Source: Paraphysoderma sedebokerense (lineage: Eukaryota; Blastocladiomycota; Physodermatomycetes; Physodermatales; Physodermataceae). From it: a stretch of DNA of 64,000 nucleotides. Numbering within the stretch: position 1 is the stretch's first letter; each line of letters begins with the position of its first letter. Location: the NCBI GenBank assembly GCA_025602915.1, contig JAHLJZ010000005.1:558001-622000 (forward strand), written 5' to 3'. This document shows, one piece after another, positions 33,864-46,000 of this stretch. The translations under genes and the position numbers were made by a program. The notes beneath the pieces were generated by a model, which was given only the letters and a program-made list of their open reading frames with translations, was not told the DNA's origin and searched no databases.

Positions 33864-34451
33864 GATTCTCTCGTGGAAGAAAGATAAACATAAAATTCAA
33901 TGATATAAGTCAGAATTAATTGGGGCGTCTTAGACTCTCTGGGAACTTGGAGGGAGAGGATGACGCATTGACGCGCCGCACTTTATGAACCATCGGCGGA
34001 GCGGCCGAGCGAAAATGTAAAGGTGGAATGCTATAAAATGCATTATAAATCTTAAAATAAGAATTCCAGATGCTTAAAAACATTGATTTTGGTCCACCTT
34101 ATCCGTTTACAATGCAATTTGCAACTAATTCGCGTGAACAAAACTGACACAATATATACAAGGCTACAAGCGTAGCAGTATTTTGAGGCAACAAAAATAC
34201 CTTGTAGCATTATAGTAGTGAGATTCAGTGTTAAACGGATCCCACAGTCTCACATACATTACCATTCAAACCACTTCACTTTGTATCTCAATGCAACTTT
34301 GTATCTTGCCATGCAATCTCCGATTCGAAAGATCGTGTTCGTGTCCGATTAACTTTGAATTTCCGAACACCGCCAACTCGATCCAATTCAATCTTCTACA
34401 TCGTCTAAGTGTATCTTTCCCAAATTCAACCGTTCATAAGTTTTATATTCA
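33864..34451. other. Intergenic between transposase and Dabb gene
   Basis: 588 bp holding the promoter sides of two divergent genes. ORFs here are short and unsupported; no clear inverted repeat matches the left flank of the transposase. Confidence 0.45.
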
Positions 34452-35171
34452 ATGACTATCGTTCACATCGTTTTATTCAAATTCAAAGAATCAGGTACCC
34501 AATTGTACTTTACCTCTCTAACCCAATTTACATCGAACCCACATTGACTACAACCCAACTACTTACGCTTCTTTACTTCTCTTCGTTTGGTTGATTGTTT
34601 AAAGCGACTGAACAGCAAATCAATCAAGTATTCACTGAACTAATCGGCCTCAAAGAAAAGCTTCCTCATTTAATTACTTCCGCTTCAGCCGGAAAGAATT
34701 TTACGAATAGAAGTAAAGGATTTACTCATGGTATCATCTATTCGTTCATTTTTTTCAATTCTCGGCTACGGGTTGTGAAGCGAAGAATGCAGTGGTGTAT
34801 CTAGTATGATTATGGAGTTTAAAGATACAAAATACTAATAACGATATTTAAAAAATTAGGATACGTGATCGAACTGCCGAGTAAACAAGCACTACAAGAA
34901 TACGCTGTCCATGAGGATCATGTAAAGAGTACGTTCTGTGGTTTCTTTATCTTATATTGAATATTTGAATCCTTTTTCGATGATGAAACGAATGCTGACT
35001 CCTTCCATGTGAAAATAACAGTTATCAATACTTTGATTGCGCCTATTAAAGATGGTATGTTGCTTTTTGTTGTTTTCGTTTATTCATGTCATTGGAAGTG
35101 GAGCCATGATCATTAATGAATCGGTTATTTTCGTACTTGTAGATGTTATGGCCGTAGATTACGAAAAGTGA
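34452..35171 (+). CDS. Stress-responsive A/B-barrel (Dabb) domain protein
   Basis: Small cytosolic Dabb-fold protein of unknown substrate. Exon 1 (34452-34494) gives MTIVHIVLFKFKES, the standard first strand. A 110-nt intron leads to exon 2 (34605 on): ATEQQINQVFTELIGLKEKL, then GKNFTNRSKGFTH, which matches the domain (GxNxSxRxxGYTH). Further small exons give YVIELPSKQALQEYAVHEDHV, VINTLIAPIKD and DVMAVDYEK (stop 35169-35171). The length of about 100 residues is normal for one Dabb domain. The 23.7-kb repeat boundary (34611) falls inside exon 2, six bases after it begins. Confidence 0.82.
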
Positions 35172-35593
35172 AGTAAACGATTTGAATGAAGGGTTCAGGT
35201 TTAGAACTACTGGGAATCCCGAGTTACGGTTGATTGACTCCGCCCTTGATGCGATATTCGGTATTCAATAAAACGAAATGATTATATTATCTCAAAATTG
35301 GAGTTACAACAACATTGTACTGTGTAATCAACATGAATTAATTTATACTTCTTGCGTCCATTCATCCCCTGTGCAAGTGATTCTCCACGACGCCCTTCAA
35401 CCCAAAGCGTAAATAGGAATCGTAAAATTTTCAAGATACACATCGCATAAACACTCGACGACATCAGATGTTATACTGAAACTCGTTTACCTATTTCACT
35501 AAAATTCTAGTGACTTTTGTCATATGTACATAAAAATAGTCAGCGCATTCTAGTCTCTTGTAGCGCTGCATTCATGGAAAGTCATCGGCATGG
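35172..35593. other. Convergent intergenic region (Dabb / PHD-Rua1)
   Basis: 422 bp between two 3' ends. A 60-codon minus-strand ORF (35282-35464) has no support. Confidence 0.5.
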
Positions 35594-38500
35594 CTAATGA
35601 TGGCACTTCTGAGCATGCTTCCACCAATAAATCTCTGGAACATTAACTACCGCATTTCGGGGAGACCCGATTGATATCCATTTCTTGCATTTACCGCAGA
35701 ATCCTTCCCGCTGCTTTGATTTGGGACCAATTCTTTCTTTCTCTGGCGGATCGAAAGGACGACCTGTGCTGGAACTGACGCCATGGAAGAAGTTAAGCTG
35801 TCAGGGGGGATGATGAAGGAGTTAGAGCATGTGAAACGAGAACAAGCGAGGATGAAAGTAATGAGACGTACATGATACCAGAACGCGCTAATCTTGATTT
35901 TGAACCAGTTATTTTCGGGATGGCATAGTCGACACAACCCCTCCTTAGCCTTTCCAACACCTCGAACCCAAAGCGGCGTATATCTGGAAGAAAGAATTAT
36001 TAATAAACATACAAGATGATGTAGATTGTAAGGGGGAATGATACGAACAGATCCCCTTCAAAGCGGGGTTCTTGTTTGGTAGCCTTCGCAGCGTGTGATT
36101 TCGGGACAACCTCCGCTGTAAGAGCCGCTACTGCATCCCAATCAATCTTTGCCTCAGGTTTAAATAACCTTTCAAAATCTTCTGGTTCGCATTGTGAGGT
36201 TGATTCGTCATCGGGACCAGACTCGTCGTCGTCGTCGTTTCCTTCAGCGGGTTCAGCTTTCCGCTCTTCTGGTTCTGCAGATGTTGCGACTCCAAAACTA
36301 TGATCACTATCGTCAGGAGGGGGTATGTCGCCGGCTTCATACATTTTGTAAAGACTTCTAGTCGAATAAGTATTCCCAGAATGACGGCGAATACTTTTCT
36401 TTGGTGGTTCCAGTTTTGATGGCGATGTTTCACCCATACTGCCGGTTGACTTTCGTTTGTTCCGCTGCGAAGATTCGGAGTTTGCTGTGCTTTCGGCCTT
36501 TGTATTTGTCTTCCTCTTGAGAGGGATATACGCTTCATCCGAATCATCTTCGTACTCGTCGTCATCGTCTTCCAGCTCTTCTTTGTCACCGACCGAGTTC
36601 AGCATATCCGACTCTGACCTGGGTTCATTGTCGGTGGTATGAGGTAAGGAGAACGTGGAGCTCGACATAGGTGGAGCAAGATTGAGAGCAGCCGATAATA
36701 AATGAATCTCCTGCGAATTAATGACACCCGTTAAGGCATCCCAGCCGTTGGAATGTACCATGCCGGACAGGAGAGATTTAATATTGTCTACGTAAGTCTG
36801 ATCTTGACTGTTGCTGTGATATAATAAAGTGTCGATAAGATTGCGAAGAATATCTCTGTGACTTGTAAGTGAAGCTATAGAGCGGATTAGGCAGTTAATA
36901 TAAAGGAAAAATCAATTTTCCGACAGCGATGAGTATTACCATTGACTTGATCCATGCTAGATTCACTTAGAGAAGCCTATGACATACAATATGTTAACTT
37001 AAGATGCACAACTGTTGTACCATTATCAACATACCATAGGCAGATTCGGTTTCATCAATGGACCCACAGAATCAACTATTTCTTGCATCAAGCAAATGTC
37101 GTTAAAAGGATTACGTTGCTTTTGAGTTCGAAGGAATTGGGTCCTCATTTCAACCCAAGCAGCCCAAGGATTCATCTATGTCGCCGAGTCGTCAGTTTAG
37201 ATTCCAAACAAAGGCAGAAAATCATACTGACCTCTCCAGCCGTAACGGGAGAGTGATCTTTGCAAAAGACAGTAATGCAAGATTCCGGACTAACTTCGGT
37301 CTCCTCCTGAGCATCTTCCAAAAGATCCCATTTTTGTGCACATGTCGCGTGGAAATATCGTTGGCACCCTAAGTGATCACATTTCTTTAAGAAACGACGA
37401 AAGACGAGTTAGAAAGAATTCACATGAGTCTGACTGAAGTTCTCTCACTTACCAAAAAAGCCCCATAAACAGCATCATCCGGATCAGAACAGAGGTAACA
37501 AGTCTATTCCAGACATTACGTTAGTACTTTCAGATAAGTCATATTGGAAAGAGAGCGTACCTTGTTGTATCTCCATTTTGGGATGCCAGTAATGTCAATC
37601 AATTCAGTCCTTTCCAAGTCACCAATTTGTGTTTCTGGGTACCAGTACGCACATACAAGATGAACCCATCCTGAAGAATCATGCGTCCGCTTAACCGCCC
37701 CTGCTCTCAGCGGACATAATTTACAGCGCTGTATCACCGATAATGTCAGAGTCTATGTTAAAATTTACATGGATATAACGTCTGTATTACCGCTTCATGA
37801 TCTCCAGCCAAGCATTTCTGACAAAACCAGACCTCAGCACTGTTGATTTCACCGTAACATTCTGTTGAATGGACTGTCAGCTGACCCTTCCAAGTGAATC
37901 GCCCTCGATTGAAATTATGATGACAAAATTACTTTACCTTGGTGGACACAAACATCACAATGCGGTGAAGCACATACAAGTAGTCTATTGGATTCGGTGC
38001 CTGGGGTATCGTCAAGGCAAATGCAGCAATGAGGTGGCTGTATCTGCTTCTACACACGCGGCCAGAAAATAGTGGTTAGTATGATGAAATGAGTAAAATG
38101 AGGAGAGACTATCAGTCAAGACAAGAAAATTGCTTCTCGGAATATCTTTGCCATATCTCCATAGACGGCGTACTCAAGTCTGTGATGAAAGAATACAGCA
38201 GGAAAGAAACTGAAGTAATTACCCATGTCGTCCAAAACTCTTGTTCACCGATCTGATCTGTCACTGACCAAATTGATGGAGGGCAGTCTATCGGCACATT
38301 GATTGGAGTCGTTGTTTTTGAACTGAATATATTTGGAAAGGCACTGGCCACCATACTGACTGAAGGATTGTGGAGCGTCGATTCGGGCAGTGGGACTGTG
38401 AGAGGGCCGGCCGAGGGAATCATTGACGAAGAGAGCAAGTGGTCTTGATTCTTTGTTGAGGAAGCTGCAATGACATTGTACGATCAAATAAAATGATGAA

Positions 38501-38688
38501 AAGTCAGATTAACGTTCAAACTTATGTATAAAGTAGGAAGACTGTGGGATTGACTGATTGAGGGTGTTGAGGGATGTAGGCTTGGCAAGTAAAGCCAGCG
38601 AATGAGCGGTAGAAAGAAGGGAACGACAAGATAGCGTACCACAGACAGCAGCACCCTTGGCGTCAGCGTACGGAGGAATAGACAACAT
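35594..38688 (-). CDS. PHD-extended-PHD protein with C-terminal Rua1 (DUF4451) domain
   Basis: Chromatin-type protein. The start exon is MLSIPPYADAKGAAVC (38688). A Pro/Ser-rich exon follows, then the first PHD finger (CCICLDDTPGTE, CASPHCDVCVHQ, CYG..., CQKC). The extended PHD comes next: CKLCPLRAGAVKRT, GWVHLVCAYWYPE, IPKWRYNK, then CYLCSDPDDAVYGA and GCQRYFHATCAQ, ending FCKDH. This is the AF10/AF17-BRPF-JADE arrangement. A helical linker and a long acidic/basic low-complexity exon (36000-36761) lead to the C-terminal YTPLWVRGVGKAKEGLCRLC, WFKIKISAFWYHM, GKCKKW and VPEIYWWKHAQKCHH (stop 35594-35596), the Rua1_C domain of fungal regulators. The last link needs an unusual donor (GTTCGT), so two adjacent genes remain possible. 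It probably reads histone tails or DNA in the nucleus. Confidence 0.75.
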
Positions 38689-39500
38689 TCTGAGGGGCGA
38701 ACTTGATGCGATCGAGATAGAGTGGGAATGTGTGTGGGGGGTGAAAGTTTTCAGTCGCGCAATGGCAGCAAGGGTGAGCGAGGGAATGGACAGACAGAGG
38801 GGAGGATGTTGCGGGAGGGACGGGGACTGTGACTGGACGAGGGTGACTGTGACGAGGGAGTCTGTGTATGTTGTCCTGTGTGCTAGAGGGAGTGATACTC
38901 TATATAGACAGTTGGAAATTGGCAGTGGAATCGGAGAGGGAATGGAAATGTTTTCACTTTGACGCGTCTTTTTGTTTTCCCCCTTCCTCGCTCTCTTCTC
39001 ACGTCTGCCATCCCTGCGATCTTCAGAGCGACATCACACCATCTTTCGCACATTCCTCGCATAATCATTGCCATCTCCTCGGTATATTCGCATGGTCTAC
39101 CCATGTCATTGCATTCCCGTCCATACTTTAATACCAGAAAGGGCACATTGTAGTACATTGTACAGGTAGCACACCCCATTCCAAACCTTAAAAAGCAACA
39201 CACACTCCACCAGTAGCAACAAAGAAGTGAGATCCACGAAAGTGAAAAGTATACTTTCTCGTGCGGACAATCAGCGAGTGTGTGATTGGGGATATCTTGA
39301 TTCTTCACCCGTCAGCCCAAGTCCCTTAACTCCCTTTGTCCTAAATTGCGTCAACGACCGCTCAGCCACACCGGCCCCTTCGATCACGGCAACTGCGCAT
39401 TTTTTTATCGCACTTTGCGCATTCCTCAGTTCCCTTCCCTCATAAATCTTCGACCCTCTTTCCAGAATCCCTCATTTCTTCTCTATCTACATCCTCATTT
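38689..39500. promoter_or_regulatory. Divergent promoter interval of PHD-Rua1 and RINGv genes
   Basis: 812 bp between head-to-head starts. A 141-codon minus-strand ORF (38883-39308) and plus-strand ORFs here have no domain or counterpart and look like chance. The interval is duplicated intact at 62365-63176. Confidence 0.5.
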
Positions 39501-40427
39501 ATGCTATTTGGCAATTGGAGTATCACAGAAATGATGGACTTGGCCGCCCGACGTCCTTCGGAAGATTCCTTGTTGTCATGTTCAGATTCAGAGTCTATTT
39601 CTGACCATTCTCTCACATCCAATCCAAATTTAAACAAACCAGTCGATGAGAATAAACTTTCGCCTGTTACAATAGACCAGCTTCCCGCATTTCATTCCCC
39701 GAACTCTCTTTCCTTAGAGCATCGGCATCGAAATGGGTCTGCAGAATCCGACGTCACTGCAGTCGATGAACCAGTCTCTCCACCTCCTTCCAAATCCTCT
39801 TCTATTCTCAAATTATCTACATATTTTTCAAGTGAAACAGTCAGCAAGAAAGGCCGCTGCTGGGCTTGCTGGCTTTATAATGATACCGCTAGTAACCCTC
39901 TTATCCGTGCGTGCCTTGGGTGTCGGGATGTGGATCTTCAGTACATCCATCGAGAATGCATCGAAAAATATCTCAACTCATTACCTCCCAGAACCGATAA
40001 ATCGTATTATTGCACACGATGTAAAGATACTTACGACGTTTCTTGGACTGAACTGCATCCAATGTATATTCTCTTCGATCAGAACCCGATTCTTGCAGGG
40101 GTCATCATCGGAATGACCGTTTCGACGGTAATCCTCTGTTACTCATGTATGATTCTATTATCGAGGCAGGGATCAAAATATGTCCAGACGTTATTGCTGT
40201 TTGGGTTAAAGATGGATTTACAATATTGGTGTTACTTTATGATGGGAAGCTACACCATGATGAATTTTCTCGTATGGAGCTTTGTTCTCAAACACTGCTC
40301 TGGTTATGTAGCACTCCGAGTCGGAAATAAGATACCAGTACACAGAGAGAAACCTGCGAAAATGGAAAATTCATGTATACAGCGTAGCAGTTCGACCGAC
40401 AGTACGATGACCTCGACGAATGAGTAA
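39501..40427 (+). CDS. RINGv (MARCH-like) membrane E3 ubiquitin ligase
   Basis: Intronless 308-residue protein. The N-terminus is Ser-rich (1-115). A RINGv (C4HC3) domain lies at about residues 120-174: CWACW ... CLGC ... H-R-E-C ... CTRC. At least two TM helices follow (ILAGVIIGMTVSTVILCYSC at about 196-215, and one in the segment MMNFLVWSFVLKHC). A short polar Ser/Thr-rich cytosolic tail ends the protein. RINGv plus paired TM helices is the MARCH/Ssm4-type layout, so the likely function is ubiquitination of membrane proteins in the endomembrane system. It is divergent from the PHD-Rua1 gene and duplicated at the right edge. Confidence 0.85.
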   Translation: MLFGNWSITEMMDLAARRPSEDSLLSCSDSESISDHSLTSNPNLNKPVDENKLSPVTIDQLPAFHSPNSLSLEHRHRNGSAESDVTAVDEPVSPPPSKSSSILKLSTYFSSETVSKKGRCWACWLYNDTASNPLIRACLGCRDVDLQYIHRECIEKYLNSLPPRTDKSYYCTRCKDTYDVSWTELHPMYILFDQNPILAGVIIGMTVSTVILCYSCMILLSRQGSKYVQTLLLFGLKMDLQYWCYFMMGSYTMMNFLVWSFVLKHCSGYVALRVGNKIPVHREKPAKMENSCIQRSSSTDSTMTSTNE

Positions 40428-40577
40428 CCATGTAGTTTTAGGTTGTAAATAGTGTGTAATGCTTGTGACTATTTATGTATAAGAATCTTGTATTCATAGA
40501 GACACTGCTTAGTAGCAAAGATGTAAACCAAACGGCTAAATACAACTGCAGTGTCAGCCCCTTGCGTATTAGACATA

Positions 40578-41520
40578 CTAAACTTCTCTCTTTCTTTTCG
40601 CTGACGGCAGTGCATCGTAATCCTCAACGTTCTCAGGGACTTTCTTTGGGTCTAACCCATGCTGTATCATTTTTACAGCAATCTCAAACAGATAATCATA
40701 ACACTCAGTCATTGATTTAGCCTTCTCCCAGGATTCGCCCCATACGTACACCCCATGGCGCCGAACCAGGATAGCATTCGAATCAGGAAACCGTTCCATA
40801 GCCTAAATACATTCCCAAAAAATTGGTTTAATTTAATCATACTTAGTCACGTATCAATCAACAGCACAAAGAAACTCACCTCGGCCATTCTTTCCTGCAA
40901 ATCTTCTTCTTCGGGGGTATTTTCTATAATCGGTACCACCAATTTATCATGATATCTATAATTTTTCTTACTAACGCCAATTCTAATTCCTTTAATCATT
41001 TCTTGATGCGTGATTTCGAATGTTTCGCCAGGAAACAAAAGTGTCGCCATCACCGCATGTTGAGAATGGGTATGAATACATGCCCCGGCATTCCTCATCG
41101 TATAAGCGTTATAAAACAGTGGCGTACATTGTGACTGTTTTAAGGGTTTACATGGTGACCGTATAATACGTCGATTAGATAATGCAAGCACGAATAAATC
41201 ATCGGGAACGATTCGCTCTTTTTGGACTCCGGAGGGTGCGATATATACATGTTCCCCGTTTCGAATGGTGATTCCTCCGCCTGTACCTGTTACCCATCCT
41301 AGAATAGAAACAAGTAATATCATATGAGTTATATGTATTTGCTAAAGAAAATATTACTATTTCACCAACCTAAAGTGTAGAATAACCGACAAAGTTCTGG
41401 GATCAAATTAGCGGGATGTAACGGGTCCTTTGAAATCACTAATTGATCATTATTCTTTGCTGTCTCTGAAGCCGCTTTCTCTGGAGACTTGGTTTTCGTT
41501 ACCACTGTTTTCTCTGTCAT
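40578..41520 (-). CDS. MDE1: Methylthioribulose-1-phosphate dehydratase (methionine salvage)
   Basis: Zinc enzyme of the class II aldolase/adducin fold that dehydrates methylthioribulose-1-phosphate in the methionine salvage (MTA) pathway. ATG 41520 begins [15 protein letters not shown]. Family motifs: [50 protein letters not shown], the zinc ligand pair HTHSQHAV, the later active-site segment RRHGVYVWG, and [11 protein letters not shown] near the end. The stop is at 40578. Introns lie at about 41300-41370 and 40800-40880. Together with SAM synthetase 5 kb away it covers both ends of SAM use and recycling; physical linkage may be chance. Confidence 0.92.
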
Positions 41521-41760
41521 GATCCTCAATAGCGTTCCTGACTCTCCACGAACATTGAATTTACGCAACCCAAGTCTGTTGATCGCAGTTGCTATAGCAA
41601 CGTCAGCTTAAACCATAAACCGCACTTTGAAAATCGTACCAACTTTGAATTTATTATCGACTAATTCTCTATATTCAATTACAGAACCATTAATAATGTC
41701 AACATCAACGTCAACAACGCAATTGTCATCTTCAAATATATCCTCACAATCGCACCCGCC

Positions 41761-42733
41761 ATGGCTGACCCAAACAGCATTAACAGGTTCGTTTTCGCCC
41801 CACACTCCCTGTCTCTTCACCAATTCAAAGCTATTCCCTTCTTAAGTCCCTTCTAACCATGGTTTGATGAATGTATATAATGGTGATTAGGCTTGACGGG
41901 ATCGATCATTGGTGCGTCAGTAGCTACATTACAAGGTCAACCGGTTATACGATACTCTGTCAATATGGGTGTGATGTGGAGTGGTTTCGGATTAGTCTTT
42001 TGGAGTATGTATTATCTGTTTATATCACTACTTTATTTGATTATTCGATTGTCAGGACGACTTCATGCCATTAAAATTTGAAGGGCCGGACAGAGTTTTC
42101 TTTTCGTCGCGACACTTGTTCTCTTTTTGATTCCGTTGGCATTAACCAAACTTTCTCTTTTATCTTCCACCCACAATATTACCAAATAATTCAGGTACAA
42201 GAACCCAATTAACTCCTCTCGTTCAATCTGAACTTATATCCTACCTCCCTTTTGCCTCTTCCCATTCTTTTACTCGATCTTCAGTCACCTCATTTTACGC
42301 TTCCACTATTTCTGGGTTTTTAACTGGCGGATTAATGGGTGCGTTACTACGTGGACCATCTAAAGCTGGTAGAGCAGCATGTACAATTAGTTTTTTGGCT
42401 GCAATAAGTCAAGTGAGTTGGAATACTGTGAATTGGTATCGAAAGGATATTTTGATTCGAAAGGGTAGAATTGTCGATGAAAATGATCATGACAATCAGG
42501 GTAACCGAATCGAGAATGTCAAAGATCAAAGGACAATTGTGCAAAAAATGGAACTGGGTATTGTTAGTTTGCTGAAGAAGTTGCCGTCGTGGTCACCTAT
42601 TAGAATGGTATCAGATGAAGAATACCTCGACCGTCTTAGCAAACAAAAGTTAGATTTAGATCACGACATTCTGAAGCAGGAGGATTTGATTAAAAGACTC
42701 AAAAGTAGGATTGCACAAGAAACCGCCAAGTAG
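41761..42733 (+). CDS. Small Gly-rich multi-pass membrane protein, family not recognised
   Basis: Exon 1 probably starts MADPNSINRFVF (41761). The first internal exon has LTGSIIGASVATLQGQPVIR and MWSGFGLVFW (to about 42004). The last exon (from 42195) has TQLTPLVQSELISYLPFASS, then STISGFLTGGLMGALLRGP, SQVSWNTVNWYRKDIL, and a coiled-coil-like Lys/Glu tail ending RIAQETAK (stop 42731-42733). Two Gly-rich hairpins of helices (GSIIGAS, GGLMGAL) recall Tim17-type or other mitochondrial inner-membrane proteins. I do not recognise the family. The exon 1 donor is weak (GTCCCT would be needed to keep frame), so the 5' end is uncertain. Confidence 0.55.
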
Positions 42734-43011
42734 GCTTGATGAGTTAGTCACTTCTCGGCAGTCATTGTAGATAGTTAATTTTTAGAGAAATTGTAAATAC
42801 ACGAGGAATTCTTTATTATGGAATTAATGCTAAGTAAGACGCAAAGAAATCCTTGAATCCACAAAATCCTTGCAAAAATTCGGATATTATACATTTGGTT
42901 ATCAGAGAAATAAAACAACAACCAAAACTAAACGAGGAGAAATCACAAGTGTTACATAAGGATCTTGATATGATAAGACATATTGGGGATAAGAACGATT
43001 TTAAAACATCT

Positions 43012-46000
43012 CTAACCGAGAAACAAAGAAAACCGGCTAGTGCTAGCCTTCTTCTCCATTTTCGCCGGGGGCATGGAGACAGGTCGTGGCTTCGCAGGCT
43101 CCTCACTCGGCGGTGGGGTAGTTGCGACAGCTTGATAATAACAAAAACGATACAAAATCAGTTACACATTGAGATGCACCAAAGCAGAGTAAAAAACTTA
43201 GTCAAAGTACCTTTCAAATCATTCGTGGAAGATGCTGCCCTCCCGGCCTGCGCTGCAACATCAGCCAACGTTGTCCGCACCCTCGTACCCAATCTCCCCC
43301 TAATCGTTCCCCACAATGGCTTCTTCTGTTGCGTCCCATCATCAAAACCTCCCAGTTCTTTAAACTCTTCAACGGCAGTTTTTACGAATCGGAAGTCCAA
43401 CGCCATCTATAAGGATGATCCGGTGAGCGCGTCATATTATATATTTCAGAGAAACCAGCAAAACAGGATGATGTTAATAGCGAACCTTTTGATCCCCGCT
43501 CGAGTCAAGCTGAGCTTTAGTAATTTCGTCTTCAATTCTCTCCTTCGATTTAAACAAAAAATTTAAGAACGCATCATTCGGTATTTCCTCTACTATAGAT
43601 TCTTGTGAAGAGCTCACACTTTCCTGCTCGTCCACTTGTTTCGATAGTTTACTTCTACTCATTGACAAGAATGACATAGAACCGAATCCTTTCTTTTTTT
43701 GCTCAAGTTTAGGTTCGACTTTAGCATCGACTTTTGGTTCGATAGTCTCTGCTGGTGATTCATTCACATCAGTCTTCGATTCTTCCGGTGATCCGCCTTT
43801 CAGTGGCGCTGTTGTAACTTCTGACTCTGATTCGGCCACTTCGGGTTCCTGCAATTGTTTGTTAGTTATTGGGAAGAGAACAATGCAGGATTTATACTAA
43901 ACATACTTCGTCTTTGGTTATTACCCCTAAAAAGAACTTGACTCTCTGCCTCTGTTCTTGTAGAAATTGAATTGATGGAAGTAAATGCATTTCCTTTGTT
44001 TTCGTATCCACATCATTACACAGTGAAACCAAAACTTTGCCGCACAACACTAATCCACGAAATATAGGGGGCGTCACTTCAGATGCTTCCAGTAAATGAT
44101 ATAATTCCGGTTGCATCAGAGCTGAAATGTGAGTAAAGGAAGAATGAAGGCATCATCAGTACGTCTCTCAGTGCAGCGCGATAAAGGGAATGGGGAGAAA
44201 TTGAAGCAAACCTGGAACATAGAATCTTAAAAAGAGAAATGACGCCAATACTTGATCCGCTATTGAATATACAATTGTCTTTCCCTTTACTTGTTTCTTC
44301 ACAATATTTCTATTCCTTCTTAAACTCACATTTGTTCTCTTCATTTTTGACGGAGATCCGCCGCTTTCGTCGTCACTATGTATACTTCTGACGCTACGAT
44401 CTTCCGAGAGTCCACCCATGCTACGTCGACTAAAAGTTGATCTTGTAGGAGATGAATAGTATGATTCGGCAGATGAGACTGATCTTTTGGACGGTGAATC
44501 GGGTGATGTAGTGGGATTGTTTTCGGGAAGTTTATCGCCGTGGGGTGTTTCTACTGAGGAGCAAGTATTCATCTGCTGATGCGGCTGATCAGTGATATCA
44601 GCATCCATTTGGTTAATTATTGCGTGTAGGGTGAAGGAATCCAATTGTAATGCGGGTTCTTCGGGTTGATGAGTTTGATTTGAGGGTTCGACATTCGCTG
44701 AGTTGGTAGCGTCTGCGGATGGATCAGGAACGGGTTCGGATAAGATTTGTGAAGCAGTGGCATACATAGTTTTTTCGGTGATGGGTGATAGCATGGTATC
44801 AGCGTCCTCAGAATTACGACGCTCAATTGTCCTAGCGAATGACGACCTCGTCGATCGCCGTCTAGTGAGTCCTCCTCCTCCTCCATGCACCGGTGAGGTA
44901 TTCTGTGGTTCTTCAGGTGGCGATACCAAAGATGATTGTGAATCTGATATCGTCCGATTTAACACGTTTCCGGCATTGAAAGCATCGAATAATGTTGCTT
45001 CAATCTCCTTCCTCAAAAATCTGCATAACCTCCGGATGGTTTTGGGTATTTTACGATGCGACTGTATTATAGCTGATAGTATAGTCATGGCTGCTTTCTG
45101 CAGCCTTTCCTCGTTGGCAGCTAAATCTTCGGGCGGCGCTCTGAACGGGTCAATCTCGCACTTATCCAACGTCGGCAATAAATCTCGTACTGGTTTCGCT
45201 AGTGTTTCTGTCAAATATGAAGTCGCTTCGCTACGGACATAAGCTCCCAAAAACAACATTTCCATGCTATAGATCAAATAGAGCGGTTAACCTAAGGTCT
45301 GACCTCTAGAAATCGGTCAAGATAAATATTTACCCATTATCCCTTAACGCATTTTTCAAACTAGCTTCTGTATGGGTTCGAGCATCTAACAATTAGGGAA
45401 ATATCATATCATCAGTCCAAATATTCGGATAGAAAAGTATGTAATGACGACAAACGACTTGAGTGAAATCTAAACAAACTTACAAAACGCTCTGAATTTC
45501 TCCCTCAATAGCCTATAGAGAAACTCTTCTGTGGCTAAACCACCCTGTGTTTGAACCAACGCTAGCAATGAATTCACACACCCTGAACCTACTTCCCCCA
45601 CAAACGGTACATGACAAATAAATGCTAATAAATTAAGATTGTTTGATAATAATATTTCGCCTATCTTTGCTCGGATATCTTCTTTCCCTGGTTTCTCCGG
45701 TTTATCTTTTTTTTTCTGGAAACATTAAATAGTTGAGTAATGAATTTGTACATGAATTTAGTCAATTTGTTAGTTATCAACAGTGAATTGGAGATAGTTC
45801 GCGAATTGATAAGATTCATGATGACGAATGAAGGAACATTTGATAGCCATACCTCTCCCTGTGATCGCTTTGATGATAAGTTCTCTATACTTCCTCCTAT
45901 GTTCAACTTTCCCTTTATTAATGTGCTGGCGGAACGCCGTAGTGTATTACCAAGTAGCTATTCGAGGTCAAGCGTTAGTCACCTCAGAGCACAACAGTCT

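Larger units (their letters stand above)
34611..40324 (+). repeat. Segmental duplication, left copy (visible part)
   Basis: Identical, in every stretch compared, to 58287-64000 at a constant offset of 23,676 bp. The first matched bases are AACAGCAAATC; the base before differs (G at 34610, C at 58286). The right limit shown is set by the window edge; the true limit is unknown. Confidence 0.93.

Noticed and set aside
32463-34451. Terminal inverted repeats of the Harbinger-type element
   Set aside because: No convincing pair found by eye in either flank; not reported as a feature.
36128-36589. 153-codon minus-strand ORF overlapping the PHD-Rua1 low-complexity exon
   Set aside because: Alternative frame of the acidic/basic exon; the other frame joins both domains in register.
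38883-39308. 141-codon Cys-rich minus-strand ORF in the divergent promoter interval
   Set aside because: Cysteines are not patterned, the ORF lies between two well-defined starts, and no splice sites link it to anything.
42853-43566. 237-codon plus-strand ORF
   Set aside because: Antisense shadow across the last exons and introns of the RasGAP gene, whose minus-strand frame has domain support.
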